Both the position numbers and the translations under genes were made by a program. From CAZTZL01 sp964617625 (GTDB lineage Bacteria; Zhuqueibacterota; QNDG01; DSAB01): a DNA stretch of 9,893 nucleotides. Positions 1-7,056 of this stretch are shown here, one piece after another (the first letter of the stretch is position 1; every line of letters starts with the position of its first letter). The notes beneath the pieces were generated by a model. It worked only from the letters and a program-made list of their open reading frames with translations. It was not told where the DNA came from and did not search any database. The stretch covers positions 1 to 9,893 of the forward strand of contig CAZTZL010000103.1 of assembly GCA_964617625.1 (NCBI GenBank), given 5' to 3'.

Positions 1-1133
1 GCATTGCCTTTTTTCCGATAACCAACCCCTAGCGTATAAATGACCCGGGACCGAACCGAATCGGGCAGGGATTTATCATTTGCCATCTCTTTCAGAATGG
101 CAATACCTTTATCTATCCTGTCCACAAAGAAGGGCATGTAAATGCACATCGATGCATATTGAAGTTTCATCCCGTTATTTTCCGGATCGAGTTCCAATGC
201 CCGTTCCATCTCCTTGACGACGTCTAAAGCAAGAACCGTCCGTGTATTCTGATCTTCATAAATACGTTCGTCATATCCTTTCTCTGCATCCCTTCCAAGT
301 GCATCCACCAGCATAAACTGGGCCTCTTTGCTTTTCGGATCGACCTTTGTCGCTTCCTTGAATGCCATCCGGGCATCCGCCCAATCCTTCTCTTCCATGT
401 ATGCATTTCCAAGAGACATGAGGAGATTAAAATCGTCAGGAGAGCTTTCCAGCTGCCTTTTGATCGCCAGGATATTTTCGCTCTCTTCCTTTTCTTTTGC
501 TTTCTGCTCCTTCAGCCGGGCCATTTCCAATGCATCCAATCTTTTTAACTCTGACTTTGCAGTTTCAGCCATTTCTCCCTGCGGCATCAGCACAAGAACC
601 TGATTGAGGGCGGATTTGGCTTCTCCGATCTTCTTCTGTTTTTCATATCCCATGGCAAGGTATTGGTAAATCACGCCGGCCGATTCGGGTGACGGACCGC
701 CGGGTTGGGCACTTAACAATTCGAGCGCCTTTTGAAGGTGTTCCACACCGGGAACCATTTTGTTAAAAAACTCGGGGACATTGACACAATAAATCCCGTA
801 ATACAAATTGGCATCGTAAGAATTCGGATCGATGCGAATGGCAGTCTCCATCTCCTCAAAAGATCGGTTGATCCCTTCCATGCCAAGAGACATGTTCCCA
901 CTCTCGAAATTCTTCTGTGCCAGCTCTCCGCAGGCCAGCCCGTACTGAAGATGCGCCTCAGCGTTATCCGGATAGATCGATACAGCCGTTTTCAGCAAAT
1001 CCGCGGCTTCCTGGAATTTTGCTTCGGACTTGAGGGCCTGGGCTTCGCCAATGAACGTTTCGAGGGATTTTTGCTGGGACATTAACAGCGTGCCCGCGCA
1101 TAAAACAAGCAGAACAATTGCGATTTTCTTCAT
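1..1133 (-). CDS. Exported TPR-repeat protein (3' end outside window)
   Basis: The minus-strand frame is open from an ATG at 1133-1131 to the left edge, giving 377 complete codons and no stop, so the C-terminus is missing. The start is supported by a GGAGTG Shine-Dalgarno sequence a few bases upstream. The N-terminus (MKKIAIVLLVLCAGTLLMS) is a basic and hydrophobic Sec-type signal. A Cys follows LVL, but the residue before it is Leu, so this is not a good lipobox. TPR-like helix pairs with the usual A-x-x-x-D-P endings lie near residues 28-61, 90-117, 150-185, 231-268 and 300-332, with a charged Lys/Glu linker around 200-220. The two halves resemble each other (see findings). It is probably a periplasmic scaffold for protein-protein contacts; the partner is unknown. 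It follows the CPBP gene by 68 bp on the same strand and may be co-transcribed with it. Confidence 0.85.
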   Translation of the reverse strand, partial: MKKIAIVLLVLCAGTLLMSQQKSLETFIGEAQALKSEAKFQEAADLLKTAVSIYPDNAEAHLQYGLACGELAQKNFESGNMSLGMEGINRSFEEMETAIRIDPNSYDANLYYGIYCVNVPEFFNKMVPGVEHLQKALELLSAQPGGPSPESAGVIYQYLAMGYEKQKKIGEAKSALNQVLVLMPQGEMAETAKSELKRLDALEMARLKEQKAKEKEESENILAIKRQLESSPDDFNLLMSLGNAYMEEKDWADARMAFKEATKVDPKSKEAQFMLVDALGRDAEKGYDERIYEDQNTRTVLALDVVKEMERALELDPENNGMKLQYASMCIYMPFFVDRIDKGIAILKEMANDKSLPDSVRSRVIYTLGVGYRKKGN

Positions 1134-1201
1134 CGTTTCACTCCTTTTTTATATCAAACCATTTATAAATCATACGGATTGGCACGAACTAAGATGCATT
1201 T

Positions 1202-1510
1202 TTATCTGGATTTTTTTTCTGTGAGCTGATAATATGTCCTGAATCCCAAATAAACCAGCACGATGCTCAAAACGATCCAGACCGGGGAGACATGTTCTTT
1301 ATAATGATACCATTTCAATTTATCCGGACTGATATTCAACATAAAGACAGAAAATCCGTTGTTGACACAGTGCACGACTACCGCCGGGAAAATGCTGTTG
1401 CTCCGCCAGGTCATCACACCAAGAAAGACCCCCAGGACCAGAATTTCCACGGCCCACCAGGGGTTGAAATGGATCATCGTAAAAACGAGTGCGGTGATCA
1501 GGACAGACCG
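1202..1510 (-). CDS. CPBP/CAAX-type intramembrane metalloprotease, N-terminus lost in assembly gap
   Basis: About 102 C-terminal residues are readable before the TAA at 1204-1202. They contain two of the family's conserved motifs: F-x-x-x-H (FTMIH), and H-x-x-x-N (HCVNN) in a hydrophobic helix after the typical W/R-x-x-S-I-x-P-A stretch. A final hydrophobic helix (VWIVLSIVLVYLGF) and a basic tail follow. The first catalytic motif, E-E-x-x-x-R, normally lies roughly 20-30 residues upstream and should fall in the run of Ns. Family members are multi-pass membrane proteins that process prenylated proteins, act in bacteriocin self-immunity, or have unknown roles; nothing here selects among these. 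The start is unknown: an ATG at 1636 overlapping the hisS end and a GTG at 1619 just after the hisS stop are both possible, but they are in different frames and the true gap size is not known. Confidence 0.8.
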   Translation of the reverse strand, partial: RSVLITALVFTMIHFNPWWAVEILVLGVFLGVMTWRSNSIFPAVVVHCVNNGFSVFMLNISPDKLKWYHYKEHVSPVWIVLSIVLVYLGFRTYYQLTEKKSR

Positions 1511-1610
1511 NNNNNNNNNNNNNNNNNNNNNNNNNNNNNNNNNNNNNNNNNNNNNNNNNNNNNNNNNNNNNNNNNNNNNNNNNNNNNNNNNNNNNNNNNN
1601 NNNNNNNNNN
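1511..1610. other. Assembly gap (100 Ns)
   Basis: A run of exactly 100 undetermined bases, typical of a scaffold join of unknown or nominal length. It falls between the end of hisS and the readable part of the CPBP protease gene. Any reading frame drawn through it is unreliable. Confidence 0.98.
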
Positions 1611-1622
1611 TTTCTGCACGCG

Positions 1623-2891
1623 CTATCCCTCTTCATTAAAAAACCGGACCAGATTCGTAAAAGCTACCGAAGTCTGTGTCCCGTCTTCCATGAGTTTGAC
1701 AGTCGCCTCCTGCTTCTTTAATTCATCTTCCCCTAAAATAAGCACATATCGAACCTTGCGGCGATTCGCTTCCCGCATCTGGGCCTTGAAGCTCCGTCCT
1801 CCAAAACCGAGCGTGGCCGCGATTCCTGAATCCCGCAATTGGGACATCAGCCGGACAGCCGTATTCTTCGCTTCCGCATTTTGTGAAACGATATAGGCCA
1901 GCGGTCCCGGAATTTCGGGAACGGGAATTTGATGCTGCTGCAAAAGAAGCACGATGCGCTCCAGGCCGGACGCGAATCCCACGGCCGGTGTGGGTGTTCC
2001 TCCTAAAATTTCGGCGAGACGGTCGTACCGTCCGCCCCCGCACACCGCATTCTGCGCGCCGATGCCTTCGGCCCAGACCTCGAAAACGGTTTTGGTATAG
2101 TAATCCAGCCCTCGGACGAGCCGGTGATTCAACTCATAGGGACGGTTCAGATCGTCCAGATAGGAACGCAAGATATTGAAATGATCCGCGCATTCGCCGC
2201 AGAGATTTTTCACGAGAGGCGGCGCGCCTTCGATCACGGGCTGGCATTGGTCGTTCTTGCAGTCGAGAACACGCAGGGGATTTTTCTTCAGCCGTTTCTG
2301 GCAGTCTTCGCAAATCGGCCGGGAGGATTTTTGATAATAATCAACTAATTTTTTGAGATAACCCGGCCGGCACTGCGGACACCCGATGCTGTTGATCTGA
2401 AATTTCAACTGTTTGAATCCAAGATCGTGATACAGGGACCAGGCAACCGACATGATTTCGAAATCCAGAGCGGGGTCCTGCTCTCCCAGCGCTTCGACAT
2501 TGAACTGGGTGTGCTGGCGGTACCGTCCCGCTTGGGGCCGCTCGTAGCGGAAAACCGGACCGGTTGACCAGACCTTCACCGGTGTAGGCAAACTGGCCAT
2601 GCCGTGCTGAATATAGGCGCGCATCACGGAAGCCGTGAACTCGGGTCGGAGCGTCATCGAGGAATCGCCTTTGTCCAGAAAGGTGTACATCTCTTTCTCG
2701 ACAATGTCCGTGCCTTCGCCGACCCCCCGCTGAAAGAGCGCGGTCTCTTCGAACAGAGGCAGATCGATCCGCTCGTACCCGTAAAGCCTGGCAATTCTCT
2801 GCATCGTGCTTCTCACATAATCCCACGCCGGCTGTTCTTCCGGAAGAACGTCCTTGATCCCCTTGGGTGACTGAAATTGTATCTTTGCCAT
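1623..2891 (-). CDS. hisS: Histidyl-tRNA synthetase
   Basis: This class II aminoacyl-tRNA synthetase charges tRNA-His with histidine in the cytoplasm, probably as a homodimer. At 422 residues it has the usual bacterial length. The N-terminus (QFQSPKGIKDVLPEE) is typical. Class II motif 2 is at about 113-130 (FRYERPQAGRYRQHTQF), the histidine-binding signature LVRGLDYYT at 258-266, the GGGRYD signature at 285-290 and motif 3 (GFASGLERI) at 305-313. The anticodon-binding domain runs from about 330 to 420. The insertion between motif 2 and the histidine signature carries four cysteine pairs (171/174, 194/197, 211/216, 231/234), a Cys-rich form that may bind zinc. The Shine-Dalgarno sequence is weak and A-rich (AAGAAAAGA). 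The 233-bp leader carries a palindromic repeat, but I found no T-box consensus in it. Confidence 0.98.
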   Translation of the reverse strand: MAKIQFQSPKGIKDVLPEEQPAWDYVRSTMQRIARLYGYERIDLPLFEETALFQRGVGEGTDIVEKEMYTFLDKGDSSMTLRPEFTASVMRAYIQHGMASLPTPVKVWSTGPVFRYERPQAGRYRQHTQFNVEALGEQDPALDFEIMSVAWSLYHDLGFKQLKFQINSIGCPQCRPGYLKKLVDYYQKSSRPICEDCQKRLKKNPLRVLDCKNDQCQPVIEGAPPLVKNLCGECADHFNILRSYLDDLNRPYELNHRLVRGLDYYTKTVFEVWAEGIGAQNAVCGGGRYDRLAEILGGTPTPAVGFASGLERIVLLLQQHQIPVPEIPGPLAYIVSQNAEAKNTAVRLMSQLRDSGIAATLGFGGRSFKAQMREANRRKVRYVLILGEDELKKQEATVKLMEDGTQTSVAFTNLVRFFNEEG

Positions 2892-2974
2892 ATTAATCTT
2901 TTCTTAACATTAACTCGTTATGTAGAATTAAAATTGAGAACAATAATGAAAATATTTAGAACGATTAGTAAATA

Positions 2975-3082
2975 TGTCATTTCGAATCCCGATGTTTCGG
3001 GATGAGAAATCTTTTAATTTACCGCTATTAGATTTCTCTCCCGATATTCTTTAATATTTTAATAGAGAATCGGGATCGAAAA
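2975..3082. repeat. Pair of facing palindromic repeat units (REP/BIME-like)
   Basis: Unit 1 (2975-3012) reads TGTCATTTCGA, then a perfect 7-bp hairpin (ATCCCGA 2986-2992, TCGGGAT 2997-3003, loop TGTT), then GAGAAATCT. Unit 2 (3030-3082) is an inverted, degenerate copy with AGATTTCTC-TCCCGA at one end and TCGGGATCGAA at the other. The facing arms 2997-3012 and 3030-3044 pair over 15 bp with one unpaired T and a 17-nt loop. Unit 2 can also fold on itself (3039-3050 with 3066-3075). The element sits after the DUF2007-like gene and before hisS, so it may end or attenuate transcription, but there is no clean terminator U-tract. Confidence 0.75.
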
Positions 3083-3124
3083 AACAGTTTTATTTTATAT
3101 TTTGTATTTCCTTAAACAAAAAAA

Positions 3125-3382
3125 TCAAATATGATTCAGCATTTCATTGCGGATCTGGAGACAGAATTCTACCGCGCTCTCGGGAACGAATAACTGAAAT
3201 CCTTTCGATATCGGCCCGGTTCCCACGACGCCGTATCCGTCCGACACCCCGTCGGAACGGATGTAGCTGGGAATCCCATTTTGTTCCAGAACCTCTCTGA
3301 CCATTTCCGCATAGACCCGTCCGGGCAGATCCGGAAGAGGAACAAAACGTTCATTTGACTGCTTTTTATTGATATGATTCAT
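3125..3382 (-). CDS. Small DUF2007-like protein
   Basis: An 85-residue soluble protein with no signal peptide or membrane helix. The pattern resembles the DUF2007 (putative signal-transducing) fold: a first strand (RFVPLPDLPG), a helix that scans as a ligand-selecting arm (RVYAEMVREVLEQNGIPSYI), a Gly-rich middle (GVSDGYGVVGTGP), a strand (FQLFVPES) and a C-terminal helix with A-V-E-F. In this family the E-A-x-x-x-x-x-L-x-x-x-G-I-x-A/S core and the L-x-V-P-E near the end are usual, and both are recognisable here. Biochemical function is unknown. It lies 233 bp upstream of hisS on the same strand, separated by the palindromic repeat, so co-transcription is uncertain. Assignment rests on pattern only. 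Confidence 0.65.
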   Translation of the reverse strand: MNHINKKQSNERFVPLPDLPGRVYAEMVREVLEQNGIPSYIRSDGVSDGYGVVGTGPISKGFQLFVPESAVEFCLQIRNEMLNHI

Positions 3383-3420
3383 TAAATATACAACCTATAA
3401 TATCAAACTGTTCAAACTAA

Positions 3421-3547
3421 AAATATCAAATATCAAAACACAAATGACAAACAAAGTACAAATACCAAATATCAAACACAGGGATGAAATTTGGATTTTG
3501 TAATTTGGTATTTATTTGGAATTTGGATTTTGTCATTTGGAATTTAT
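3421..3547. repeat. Inverted array of CAAAT-type words
   Basis: The left arm (3421-3479) is built from variations of CAAAT such as ATCAAATATCAAA, CACAAATGACAAA and AATACCAAATATC. The right arm (3487-3547) holds the complementary words ATTTGGATTTTG, ATTTGGTATTT, ATTTGGAATTTGG and GTCATTTGGAATTT. The arms are imperfect inverted repeats around a short GC-richer centre (ACACAGGGATG). The block has no coding potential and fills most of the space between two divergent genes. I recall similar CAAATTCCAAA-type blocks in intergenic regions of many uncultured bacteria, but this was not checked. Confidence 0.7.
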
Positions 3548-3579
3548 AAAACTACTGTTCATTTCAATTTTTACAAAAG

Positions 3580-3608
3580 TTTAGTGCCATAATTAAAATC
3601 ATTATAAT
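3580..3608 (+). promoter_or_regulatory. Candidate promoter for priA
   Basis: A perfect TATAAT lies at 3603-3608. A poor -35 (TTTAGT, 3580-3585) stands 17 bp upstream. Transcription would start near 3615, about 105 nt before the preferred priA start. The region is very AT-rich, so chance matches are likely. Confidence 0.4.
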
Positions 3609-3614
3609 TTACAA

Positions 3615-3649
3615 CATCTTTAAAAAGATGCAACTCTTTTTTAAGAGTT
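3615..3649 (+). promoter_or_regulatory. Two tandem short hairpins in the priA leader
   Basis: CATCTT (3615-3620) pairs perfectly with AAGATG (3625-3630) around TAAA. One base later AACTCTT (3632-3638) pairs perfectly with AAGAGTT (3643-3649) around TTTT. The first hairpin's 3' arm contains the ATG at 3628, which argues that this ATG is part of a leader and not the true priA start. A regulatory role is unproven. Confidence 0.4.
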
Positions 3650-3720
3650 ATTTTGCCTTCCGGGACAAGACTCAGGGGATTTTCATTGCAAATCGCTTTC
3701 TCCGTTTGTATATTCCACAT

Positions 3721-6168
3721 ATGACTTTTTCGGACTCCAATAATTACGCTGATGTGGTCTTTCCCGGTTCTTCGATCAAAAAATTAACATATCGTGTCCC
3801 CGAACATTTTGATGAAAGCTGTGCTCCCGGATGCCGGGTGATCGTACCGCTGGGCAGCCGGAAACAAACAGGATATATTGTCAATTTTGTTCCCATTCCC
3901 GGAATCGAAAATCTCCGCGATATCGAGGATTTACCTGATCCCTATCCGCTGCTGACACCCGAAATGCTGCAGCTCACACGCTGGGTGGCCGAGTACTATC
4001 TCGCCTCATGGGGCGAAGTCATCCGTTGTGCACTGCCTCCCGGCCTGGACCGGAAAACCCGGCTGAATGTCTATTCGAAGGAAACAATGGTTGATCCGTC
4101 TTTCCAATTAACAGAACTCCAGGAATTGATTCTTAACAGTATCCGTGAAAAGGAGAAAACCACGCTGCGGAGCCTGGAGAAAGAATTCGGAAAGAGCAGC
4201 ATTCGATTTACCCTTTCCAAGCTGGAGAAGGCGGAACTCATCCGGACCGAACAGCTGTTCGAAAAACAACAGGTCCGCATCCAGTGGGAGAAATGGATCA
4301 CATTGATCAAACCGCCTGATTCCGAAGAAATGGAAACACTAAAAAGACGCGCTCCGAAACAGGCGGCCATCTTAAAAACGATACAAAAACTGAGCGGAGA
4401 AATCTGCCGCTCGGAACTGGATACGGACTATGCCGTTTTAAAAAATCTTAAAAAAAAGGGGTGGATCGCAATTCGGGAAAAGGAAAAGTTCCGGGAAGCC
4501 TATCCCGAAATCCAAAATTCGGCCCGTCCGGTCCTGACACTGACGGAGGACCAGAAACGGGTGCTTCGGACAATCGAATCGGCTTTGCAGGGATCCATTT
4601 TTCAGGTCTTTCTCCTTCACGGCGTCACAGCCAGCGGCAAAACCCAGATCTACATCGAAGCCATTCAAAACGTAATAAAAAGAGGGAAGACCGCCCTCGT
4701 CCTCATCCCCGAAATTTCTCTGACTCCCCAGGCTGTCCAGCGGTATCGAAATGTTTTCGGGGACAATGTGGCCGTACTTCACAGCCGGATGTCCGCTGGT
4801 GAAAGATACGATTCGTGGAGAAAATTGCGCGAAGGAAAATTCAAGATCGGGCTGGGCCCCCGTTCCGCCGTCTTTGCTCCGCTCGAAAATCTGGGAATCA
4901 TCGTGGTCGATGAGGAACACGAAAATTCATACAAACAGGCCGATCCCTCACCCCGGTACCACGCCAGAGACGTTGCGGTAATGCGCGGAAAGATAAACAA
5001 CTGCCCGGTAATTCTTGGTTCGGCCACACCGAGTGTGGAATCCTATTTCAACGCCGCGGCAGGCAAGTACGCACTGTGCAAATTGCCTTTCCGCATCGAT
5101 GACGTTCCCATGCCGAAAGTCACGCTGGTAAATCTGAAAGAACTGCGTCAGGAAAATAAAAAGACTATTTTTTCTCCGCATCTCATCGACCACATCAACC
5201 GGCGTCTTGAAAAAAATGAACAGGTGATTCTCCTGCAAAACCGGAGAGGATACTCGTCTTTTCTGCGTTGTAATTCCTGCGGCCATATTGAAAACTGCAA
5301 ACACTGCGATATCACCTTGACCTATCACCTAAACGACCTCGTTCTTCGGTGCCACTATTGCGGATTTCAGAAAAGGCCCCCCGACACCTGTTCAAAATGC
5401 GGGGGAAACACATTCGCCTACCGGGGCGTGGGCACACAGCGGATCGAGGAAGAGCTGAAAACACTTTTCCCGAAAGCGCGCTGCATCCGGATGGACCTCG
5501 ACACGACCCGGCATAAGGGTGCACACAGCCGGATTATTTTTGATTTCGAAAAAGGGAAAGGCGACATCCTGTTCGGCACCCAGATGGTCGCCAAAGGACT
5601 GGACTTCCCCGGTGTCTCACTTGTGGGAGTCATTTCGGCGGACACAGGCCTTTTTTTCCCGGACTTTCGTGCGGGAGAAAAAACGTTCCAGCTCCTCACC
5701 CAGGCGGCGGGAAGAGCGGGCAGAAGAAAAGAACAGGGCGAAGTCATCATTCAAACCGATTCACCCGAACATTCTGTTCTGCAATTCTCCATGAATCATA
5801 ATTACGAAGCGCTTTACCAGTGGATCATCCAGGAACGGGAAGAGCTCTGTTATCCCCCGTTCGGGAAAATGGTGATTGTCCGGTTCAAAGGGAAAAACAA
5901 AAATGAGGTCGCACGCACATCCCGGCTTTTTGCGGACACTCTTCCTAATGAAGAGGGCATGACCTGCCTGGGACCCATTCCTGCACCACTTCCCAAAATT
6001 AAGGGACTGTTTCGTTACCAGCTTATTCTGAGAAGCGAAAACCGAAAAGATCCCGGTGGAAAACGGATACGAAATTGTATCCGTACTGCTCTTCTGCAAT
6101 TTTATGAAAAAAATGATTTTCGAAATGTCAGGCTTGCAATTGATGTTGATCCGGTTGACATGCTATAA
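3721..6168 (+). CDS. priA: Primosomal protein N' (replication restart helicase PriA)
   Basis: This superfamily 2 3'-5' DNA helicase reloads the replisome at stalled or repaired forks. From the ATG at 3721 it is 815 residues, normal for the family. The N-terminal DNA-binding domain begins with the typical YADVVFPGS...LTYRVP, followed by G-C-R-V-I-V-P-L-G. Walker A (GVTASGKT) is at 301-308, the DEEH box at 397-400 and GSATPS at 433-438. A zinc domain of four Cys pairs spans 517-560. The helicase C-lobe has GTQMVAKGLDFP from 619 and QAAGRAGR at 661-668. The same frame extends upstream to an ATG at 3628, adding 31 residues with no family match. That ATG lies in a hairpin, so 3721 is preferred although no clear Shine-Dalgarno precedes it. 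Divergent from the DUF2007-like gene. Confidence 0.96.
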   Translation: MTFSDSNNYADVVFPGSSIKKLTYRVPEHFDESCAPGCRVIVPLGSRKQTGYIVNFVPIPGIENLRDIEDLPDPYPLLTPEMLQLTRWVAEYYLASWGEVIRCALPPGLDRKTRLNVYSKETMVDPSFQLTELQELILNSIREKEKTTLRSLEKEFGKSSIRFTLSKLEKAELIRTEQLFEKQQVRIQWEKWITLIKPPDSEEMETLKRRAPKQAAILKTIQKLSGEICRSELDTDYAVLKNLKKKGWIAIREKEKFREAYPEIQNSARPVLTLTEDQKRVLRTIESALQGSIFQVFLLHGVTASGKTQIYIEAIQNVIKRGKTALVLIPEISLTPQAVQRYRNVFGDNVAVLHSRMSAGERYDSWRKLREGKFKIGLGPRSAVFAPLENLGIIVVDEEHENSYKQADPSPRYHARDVAVMRGKINNCPVILGSATPSVESYFNAAAGKYALCKLPFRIDDVPMPKVTLVNLKELRQENKKTIFSPHLIDHINRRLEKNEQVILLQNRRGYSSFLRCNSCGHIENCKHCDITLTYHLNDLVLRCHYCGFQKRPPDTCSKCGGNTFAYRGVGTQRIEEELKTLFPKARCIRMDLDTTRHKGAHSRIIFDFEKGKGDILFGTQMVAKGLDFPGVSLVGVISADTGLFFPDFRAGEKTFQLLTQAAGRAGRRKEQGEVIIQTDSPEHSVLQFSMNHNYEALYQWIIQEREELCYPPFGKMVIVRFKGKNKNEVARTSRLFADTLPNEEGMTCLGPIPAPLPKIKGLFRYQLILRSENRKDPGGKRIRNCIRTALLQFYEKNDFRNVRLAIDVDPVDML

Positions 6169-6234
6169 TAATGCCGATGTTAACACTTATATATTATAGA
6201 ATTACAGGATGATTTACATTATGTTTGTCAAATA

Positions 6235-6259
6235 CAGGGAAGACCCTGGCTCATTTTTT
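6235..6259 (+). terminator. Weak candidate terminator after priA
   Basis: CAGGG (6235-6239) and CCCTG (6244-6248) form a 5-bp stem with an AAGA loop, followed after GCTCA by six Ts (6254-6259). The stem is short and the T-tract is displaced by five bases, so this may not be efficient. Position, 66 bp after the priA stop and before the next operon, is appropriate. The rest of the 6169-6312 spacer shows no gene. Confidence 0.35.
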
Positions 6260-6312
6260 GCACAAATGTCAATAATTAAAAGAATTTGTAATAATTTCAC
6301 TGGATGGTTTTG

Positions 6313-7041
6313 ATGCGCCTGGGAATATTTTCGGACGTGCATGGAAATATGGAAGCACTTGACGCCGTTTTAAAAGCACTGAAAGGGGAAGATGTAAATT
6401 TGACCATCTGCCTCGGGGATCTTGTGGGATACGGACCAGATCCCAATCAGTGTGTTGAAAAAGTCATGGAGGCGTCCGATATTGTTCTGGCGGGAAATCA
6501 CGATTATGCTGCCGTCAATCTCGAATCAACGGAACATTTTAATGAATGCGCCCGGACCGCTATTGAGTGGACCAACGAGGTATTGACCTCCGCATCTCAG
6601 GATATTCTTGCCAAACTGCCGTTGATAGAAACGATCGATAATATACTCACCGTGCATGCAACACCCGAACAGCCGGAACAGTGGCATTATATCACGTCGG
6701 CCGAGGATGCATATCGGAATCTGGTCAACATGTCTGTCCCGATATGCTTTGTGGGACATTCTCATGTTCCCATGGCTTTCATCCAGCAGGAAGAGGAGCA
6801 AATACTTTTACAGAGCGCAGCCGAAGTGGATATTCAACCCGGTCAGAAGGTTATTATCAATGTGGGAAGTGTGGGTCAACCAAGAGACGGGGATCCGCGG
6901 GCAGCTTATGGTATCTTCGATATGAAGGAAAACAAATTTAATCTAAAACGGCTCGCATACCCGGTAAGAAAAGTCCAGGAGAAAATGCAAAAGAAAAATC
7001 TGCCTTCCTTTCTGATTGAAAGATTGGAGTCAGGCAAATAA
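6313..7041 (+). CDS. Calcineurin-like metallophosphoesterase (YfcE/MJ0936-like)
   Basis: A 242-residue cytoplasmic two-metal phosphoesterase. All family metal ligands are visible: D8-x-H10 (SDVHGN), G35-D36 in GDLVGYGPDP, G61-N-H63-D64, H115 in TVHATPE, and G148-H149-S-H151. NVGSVGQPRDGD (183-194), typical of the family's C-terminal part, follows. Substrate cannot be read from sequence; relatives include phosphodiesterases and diadenosine-polyphosphate or protein phosphatases. The ATG at 6313 is preferred because GGATGG lies six bases ahead of it; an ATG at 6304 would add only MVL. Only 15 bp separate its stop from the mglB-like gene, so it is probably the first gene of the polarity operon, implying but not proving a shared process. 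Confidence 0.9.
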   Translation: MRLGIFSDVHGNMEALDAVLKALKGEDVNLTICLGDLVGYGPDPNQCVEKVMEASDIVLAGNHDYAAVNLESTEHFNECARTAIEWTNEVLTSASQDILAKLPLIETIDNILTVHATPEQPEQWHYITSAEDAYRNLVNMSVPICFVGHSHVPMAFIQQEEEQILLQSAAEVDIQPGQKVIINVGSVGQPRDGDPRAAYGIFDMKENKFNLKRLAYPVRKVQEKMQKKNLPSFLIERLESGK

Positions 7042-7056
7042 TAAGTAGGGATTTTC

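Noticed and set aside
1883..2179. Arginine-rich open frame opposite hisS
   Set aside because: It lies antisense to conserved HisRS motifs and its composition is that of a GC-driven shadow frame.
2892..3124. T-box riboswitch in the hisS leader
   Set aside because: Alternative hairpins before an aminoacyl-tRNA synthetase suggested it, but no AGGGTGGNACCGCG-like T-box sequence is present on the minus strand, and the hairpins are explained by the repeat units.
3421..3547. CRISPR array
   Set aside because: The CAAAT words recur at irregular short intervals, are not identical, and there are no spacers of constant length or cas genes.
3628..3720. Small leader peptide or coding N-terminus ahead of priA
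   Set aside because: The 31 codons run in frame into priA with no stop, show no family similarity, and lie over hairpins; treated as a leader with an uncertain start.
6257..6294. Promoter before the phosphoesterase gene
   Set aside because: A TTGCAC at 6258-6263 is a fair -35, but the hexamer 17 bp on (AGAATT) is a poor -10 and the better TAATAA is too far. The AT-rich background makes this unconvincing.
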